Origin: Xenoacremonium recifei
Lineage: Eukaryota; Ascomycota; Sordariomycetes; Hypocreales; Nectriaceae
NCBI GenBank assembly: GCA_012184525.1
Contig: WOFQ01000001.1
Coordinates: 1,674,001 to 1,738,000, forward strand
Length of the DNA stretch: 64,000 nt
Direction: 5' to 3'
Below, piece by piece: positions 60,016 through 64,000 of this stretch (the stretch's first letter is position 1; every line of letters begins with the position of its first letter). The position numbers and the translations under genes are program-made. The notes below the pieces were generated by a model. The model made no database searches. It was not told the DNA's origin and was given only the letters and a program-made list of their open reading frames with translations.

Positions 60016-62331
60016 TTAGCCCATTCGCTGTCGCTTGATTCCGCGGTCGGGGCTTTCATCAAGCGCCAAGTCATCTCGGGGGATTTCTTCAGTCCCTGCG
60101 GGACTTGGCGTGTTGTTGTTTGGCATGCCGTGAGACATAGCCCTGGTCGGATCGAGTGTATTTGATGGATCTGCTCCAAAGCTGAAATCGAAGTCGTTGC
60201 CGTCGCCTCCAAAATTGTGCTCTGGTGGCACATACTGGCCGTCGGATAGGAAGGCGTTACTATCGAAGTATTGATCAATGTCAATCGGAGGGGGGTCGAA
60301 ATACGCCTCCGTGCCATCTCCGAGGCCAGGAATATGTCCAGAGGGACTTAGAGGGCCAAGTAATGAGCTCAACTCGTTGATCTTGGCATCTTGCTCGTTC
60401 TGCAGGCGTTGGAGATTGCTCAAATCCTCCTGGTTGGTCGAGATTTGGTTCAACGAGGGCGGAAGCATTGGGGGTTGCATAATGGGTGAGAGAGATGGTG
60501 TGATTGATTTCCGGTCAGTGCGGTCGTTGAGGGGTGGCGTTACAGAGTTGGAGGACATAGATTGCATATTCATGGGGACTGTTGAGGCAGCAGGCGCAGA
60601 AGTGGCCGAGATCGGTTGCGTTGACGACGGCGAGCTGGACTGGGCCGCCATCAGATTGACGAGTTTGCTGCGTTGGTCATTATTGAGGGTATTTGGTGCA
60701 TTCGCCACAAGCTCAGCAGCCTCTGGCAAGTCAAGCCCATGTGTGTTCGTGGCATTGTGGTCGTTGATGATTTTCATCATGCGTTCGTGAGGGTTGCTTT
60801 CTAATTCCTGACGGAGGTTGGGGGAGGTTGTATCTGTTGGGGAGCCTTCCACGAGTTCGGTGACATGACCCATTTCGGGGTTGTGATGGTTCAGGGGCTG
60901 ATATGTAGATGCTCCGCTTGCCGCTGATGTAGATCGCGTGCTTTGTGTCCGGGCATTCTGGTTAGGGATGGGAGGGAGTAAACCGCGAGCCTTCTTGTGA
61001 GGAGTCCCATAAGCCCCAGTCGGATCCAGCTGAGACTGAAAGAAGTCACCAAGGTCAACAACACTTCCTTGATGAGGGGCTTGCTGTCCTTGATTGCTCA
61101 TCATGCTCGAGATGATCTCGCCAACACTCTGGGTATTACCCTGGTCTTCAAGCGTTTTCCTAAAGACGTTGGCGAGAAAGTTGAGGATTGCATTGATCGA
61201 GTTTTGGTGTCGATCGTGTTGGGTCTGGAACATGACGGCCTGATTGTAAAGATCGTTGTTGTTTCTTTGTAGGCGGTTGATAGCTCCCAAGATCAGCTTT
61301 TGCTGTTCGCGAACCTTGTTGAGCTCCTCCCGGATCAAGGTCATTTCCTTCTTCTGAATCGGCTGGGTCTCCGCGGCAGGCAGTGATCTTCCAGTTGGAA
61401 TACCGGAGGTCCCTAGTCCCTGGCTAGTCACCTCTTCGTTCACGGCCTCCTCTTCGCTATCTGGATCGCCTTCAGTGTTCTTAGCCCCTTTCTTGGCCTT
61501 GCTGCCACCTTTTGGCTTGTTGATCAGCCAAAGCAGGTTTGGATGTCCGCGGCGAAAGTATGGATTGGAATATTCGCTGGGACTCTTGTTCTTCCTTTCG
61601 CTCGCGCGCATCGAGTTGTCTGATAGACCAACCCGTTTGTGAAATCCATACATGTTGAGCTGCCGAACAAATGAAGCATAGTTATTGTGCTTGAATAACT
61701 CGGGAATCAGAGTTTTGGCGAACTCGTCCTCGTCTAGAACAATGAAGGAGTCTCCGGCCTCTGACCACCGGATAAGGTCCTCGTTTTTCCTCTCTTCAAG
61801 GAAACTGTGATTGTTAGCATTAATAAAATAATCATTCCTGCAGACCACATACCTGCTCAACTTTTGCACGAACGGCGGAATCTGTTTCCGCTTCGCCTGG
61901 GCCTCGCGTTTGGCTTTTTGAGCCATCTCCTCAAGAACCTCAATACTGTCCTGTTCGTTCATACCTTCACCGCCGGTTTGCTGAAGAAGGGATGAATCGT
62001 CACCAACGAAGTTCCAGGGGTCTGCAGAGGGATCGAATGCTGCACGGGGATTAGTTGGTACGAGTGCTCGATTCATTTGTCGTCGAGCTAGAGAGTTTGA
62101 AGGTCCCCCTACGGTCTGAGGATATTGCGTTTGAGCAGGGACAAGGCCGTATGCGTTTGCGGCATGGGAAGTGCCATCCACGAACCCAGTCCCATCTCCC
62201 ACTCCGTTCCAGCGTACCATCTGATCCCCCGCCCCATTGCCGGTCACATATGGTTGCTGCATTTGTTGTGGCATCGGAACTATTGGGGATGCACCCGGTG
62301 CGGCTCTTTTCCTGGAGTTTGATGCAGACAT
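60016..62331 (-). CDS. hsf1: Heat shock transcription factor Hsf1
   Basis: Two exons, 62331..61853 and 61804..60016, with a 48-nt intron, give 755 residues. The winged-helix HSF DNA-binding domain lies at about 152-255 and includes 'FVQKLSSFLEERKNEDLIRW', 'FKHNNYASFVRQLNMYGFHK' and 'FRRGHPNLLWLINKP'; the intron falls inside it. The trimerisation coiled coil (HR-A/B) covers about 308-380. The rest is Gln/Asn/Ser/Pro-rich activation sequence with an acidic C-terminal region (about 660-740). It binds nGAAn repeats as a trimer and activates chaperone genes (family knowledge). The first true ATG is at 62331; the frame continues 18 codons upstream only to a TTG. Confidence 0.94.
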   Translation of the reverse strand: MSASNSRKRAAPGASPIVPMPQQMQQPYVTGNGAGDQMVRWNGVGDGTGFVDGTSHAANAYGLVPAQTQYPQTVGGPSNSLARRQMNRALVPTNPRAAFDPSADPWNFVGDDSSLLQQTGGEGMNEQDSIEVLEEMAQKAKREAQAKRKQIPPFVQKLSRYVVCRNDYFINANNHSFLEERKNEDLIRWSEAGDSFIVLDEDEFAKTLIPELFKHNNYASFVRQLNMYGFHKRVGLSDNSMRASERKNKSPSEYSNPYFRRGHPNLLWLINKPKGGSKAKKGAKNTEGDPDSEEEAVNEEVTSQGLGTSGIPTGRSLPAAETQPIQKKEMTLIREELNKVREQQKLILGAINRLQRNNNDLYNQAVMFQTQHDRHQNSINAILNFLANVFRKTLEDQGNTQSVGEIISSMMSNQGQQAPHQGSVVDLGDFFQSQLDPTGAYGTPHKKARGLLPPIPNQNARTQSTRSTSAASGASTYQPLNHHNPEMGHVTELVEGSPTDTTSPNLRQELESNPHERMMKIINDHNATNTHGLDLPEAAELVANAPNTLNNDQRSKLVNLMAAQSSSPSSTQPISATSAPAASTVPMNMQSMSSNSVTPPLNDRTDRKSITPSLSPIMQPPMLPPSLNQISTNQEDLSNLQRLQNEQDAKINELSSLLGPLSPSGHIPGLGDGTEAYFDPPPIDIDQYFDSNAFLSDGQYVPPEHNFGGDGNDFDFSFGADPSNTLDPTRAMSHGMPNNNTPSPAGTEEIPRDDLALDESPDRGIKRQRMG

Positions 62332-63596
62332 AGAAAGAGCTGAACGTTGACGTATGGTTTGATTATTTCGTGAGGCCAGAGACAAGACTGGATAGAAGTG
62401 AGGCGGGTTGACCTAGGCGTGCGATGATCCAAGGCCCGGGTAGGATCTGATTCGGGGACCGCGTGTCTATTGACTCGTGATTGGTCGGTTCTGATGTCTT
62501 CGGCAAGTCAGGCGTCGCCTTACAATCGTCTCAGGTCAGGCAGAAAAGGTCGTCGTTCCGATTGGGGACATCGACATCGACGTGCCGTGAGAAGGGTAGA
62601 GTCGTCGCGTATCGAATCGCCGGCCAAGTCGCTGTGTTCCGAGCGACTCGCGCCGTATCTGCACAAGTTTTGGGCGAATGTGGGATGATATCCAGCGCCC
62701 GTTCGCAGCTCAGTCTGGCCCGTCGTGAAATGGTTGTAGTTGCGGTGTTGGCGGCTGGGTTTGGCGAGGCGCCAGCACAGGATAGCCTTGCAGATACGAT
62801 TATCTGTAGTATGGCAAAGGAGGGCACCTGAGAAGGGCCGCGTCTCGGTACCGCTGCGTATACTGCGGCTGTCTCAGGCGTGCGTTGCTATGAATCGAGA
62901 GGTTTGATTTGGTGCGCGACCCAGAATTGAATCGCAGGCGTAGGCGGCGCAGCTATGCCTGTGGCTTTCTCGGAGCCTTGGATGGAAGCAACAGCTATGA
63001 GCGCATTTCTCTGTTGGCGAGCAACGAGTCGGGGACAAATGCGGGTTCGAACAAGCTTGCACGGAGAAAGGATCAATTGTGACGAAGACGTGATGTGCCG
63101 GTTTAGGTTGTTAAGATGCTGATGGTCGCTTCGGAGCATTTGGCGCGGGAGACGTCAATGCCCACTCTTTCGGTCAAATCCTTCGACCAATCAAGAGACG
63201 GCCGAAGTGTCCTGTCCTGCCATATCACGTGAAGATAAGGAAGCAATCTACCCGTGCTTGAAGGATCAACAGGATCGTTTGCCTTTTATGCTTCATAAAG
63301 TTCGTAAGGCACGCTGGCTGGCTCAATAGTAGCAATGTCTGTGCTTATCCACATAATTAGGCTGCCTTGTCGAATGGAGATTTTGACACACTGGACGCTG
63401 AAAGTAGGAATCCGAGTTTCTCCAGGTTACACCCCTCAACCAAGCACTCCATAGTACCCATTGTACAATACACGCATATGATCCCTTTGGTAAACCATTC
63501 ACGTGTGAGAATCGACATGAGAGACTACCTACCGAGGTATGCAAACAATCCATGTGAAAATTATCTTTTTACATTAGATTACATGAGGCGAACCAT
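62332..63596. other. hsf1 promoter region
   Basis: About 1.27 kb between the hsf1 start and the 3' end of the CWC27-type gene, both on the minus strand. No coding sequence and no clear run of nGAAn/nTTCn heat-shock elements was found by eye. Confidence 0.45.
62480..62484 (-). promoter_or_regulatory. CCAAT box upstream of hsf1
   Basis: ATTGG on the plus strand (CCAAT on the gene strand), about 150 bases before the hsf1 ATG; a second lies near 62567. The position is typical for CCAAT-binding complex sites. Confidence 0.3.
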
Positions 63597-64000
63597 CTAT
63601 CTTGCGCCTCTTCCCGCAAGAGACGCGGCTCGGGCCATTTGAGCATTCTTCGCTTGATCGCGAGCTTGGTCCCAAGCACGGCCCGAGTTACCTTGTCGAG
63701 CTTCGCGCTGAGCTCGTTTTTCTTGTTGGAGAGTGCGAGTCTTTTCGCGAGGGTCAATGACGACTAACTCCTCCTCTGCCTTTTTGCGGTTGCTTAGGTC
63801 CTTACCCAGCTTGTCCGCTGCAAAGCTGAGTGCATGCGACATCCAACCCTCATCATCGCTCTCGTCATTCTCTTGCTTATCCCAAGATGTGCAACTCTGG
63901 CAGTTTGCAATGAAGTGCAAGTCGCAGAGATTTGCCTCGTCGTCCGCAATTGGCGCGCCATCGTTTCCAGTATCCTCAGGCTGTTCCGTCGGCGCGTTGT
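63597..64000 (-). CDS. cwc27: C-terminal part of CWC27-type spliceosomal cyclophilin (partial)
   Basis: The frame is open from the window edge (first full codon at 63998) to the stop at 63597, giving 133 residues. It contains 'LCDLHFIANCQSC', 'SDDEGWMSHALSFAADKLGK', 'EELVVIDPREK' and a basic helical end (EKRAQREARQG...ARAASLAGRGAR). The order of a DEGWMSH block, a D-P-R block and a basic tail matches the C-terminus of CWC27 as I recall it for the human protein. The cyclophilin domain itself would lie beyond the window, so the assignment rests on the tail alone. CWC27 joins the Bact spliceosome. Confidence 0.65.
   Translation of the reverse strand, partial: NAPTEQPEDTGNDGAPIADDEANLCDLHFIANCQSCTSWDKQENDESDDEGWMSHALSFAADKLGKDLSNRKKAEEELVVIDPREKTRTLQQEKRAQREARQGNSGRAWDQARDQAKNAQMARAASLAGRGAR

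Overview
The window is nuclear DNA of a filamentous ascomycete (Pezizomycotina, most likely a sordariomycete). Genes carry short introns of about 47-160 nt with GT(A/G)AG-type donors and CTAAC/CTGAC-like branch sites. The recognisable proteins have specifically fungal forms: a Mug190-type SMP/C2 protein, a soluble hybrid histidine kinase, a DUF1776 protein, a fungal Hsf1, and a HeLo-like/PigL_N-ankyrin protein. There is no prokaryotic operon structure, no CRISPR array, and no tRNA or rRNA gene that I could see. All exon models were built by eye from splice signals and reading frame. Sixteen of them close in frame from start to stop; the gene at 17.6-18.2 kb and the one at the right edge are partial.

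Layout. 0-8.6 kb: a Mug190-like lipid-transfer/C2 protein (+) converges on a four-exon PAS-rich hybrid histidine kinase (-). 8.6-11.8 kb: no gene seen. 11.8-16.8 kb: an SAM methyltransferase (-) is divergent from a DUF1776 protein (+), which converges on the CPSF30/Yth1 zinc-finger protein (-). 16.8-20.5 kb: mostly empty apart from a newly pieced-together, unrecognised multi-exon gene (-) at 17.6-18.2 kb. 20.5-26 kb: an intracellular GH18 protein with an altered catalytic motif (+), an acidic-tailed conserved-looking protein (+), and a plasma-membrane syntaxin (-) whose model needs a 5-nt microexon. 27.8-31.5 kb: a MEMO1 homologue (-) and a PigL_N/ankyrin-like protein (-). 34-38.9 kb: a Zrc1/Cot1-type vacuolar zinc transporter (+) and a DNAJC11-like protein (-) whose J domain lacks HPD.

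38.9-54.6 kb is a 15.8-kb gap with no convincing gene between the divergent DNAJC11-like gene and a G1 cyclin (+). The cyclin has a GC-AG intron, a TATA box far upstream, a candidate 5'-UTR intron and several upstream ATGs. 58-64 kb: a PPIL3-type cyclophilin (+), a small hypothetical protein (-), heat-shock factor Hsf1 (-), and at the right edge the C-terminus of a CWC27-type spliceosomal cyclophilin (-).

The genes do not form a metabolic cluster. They are mainly housekeeping and signalling genes (membrane contact and secretion, zinc storage, RNA 3' processing and splicing, stress and cell-cycle control). The parts that depart from expectation are the microexon, the GC-AG intron, the degenerate catalytic and J-domain motifs, two stop-free 3n introns in critical domains, and the very long non-coding stretch next to the cyclin.
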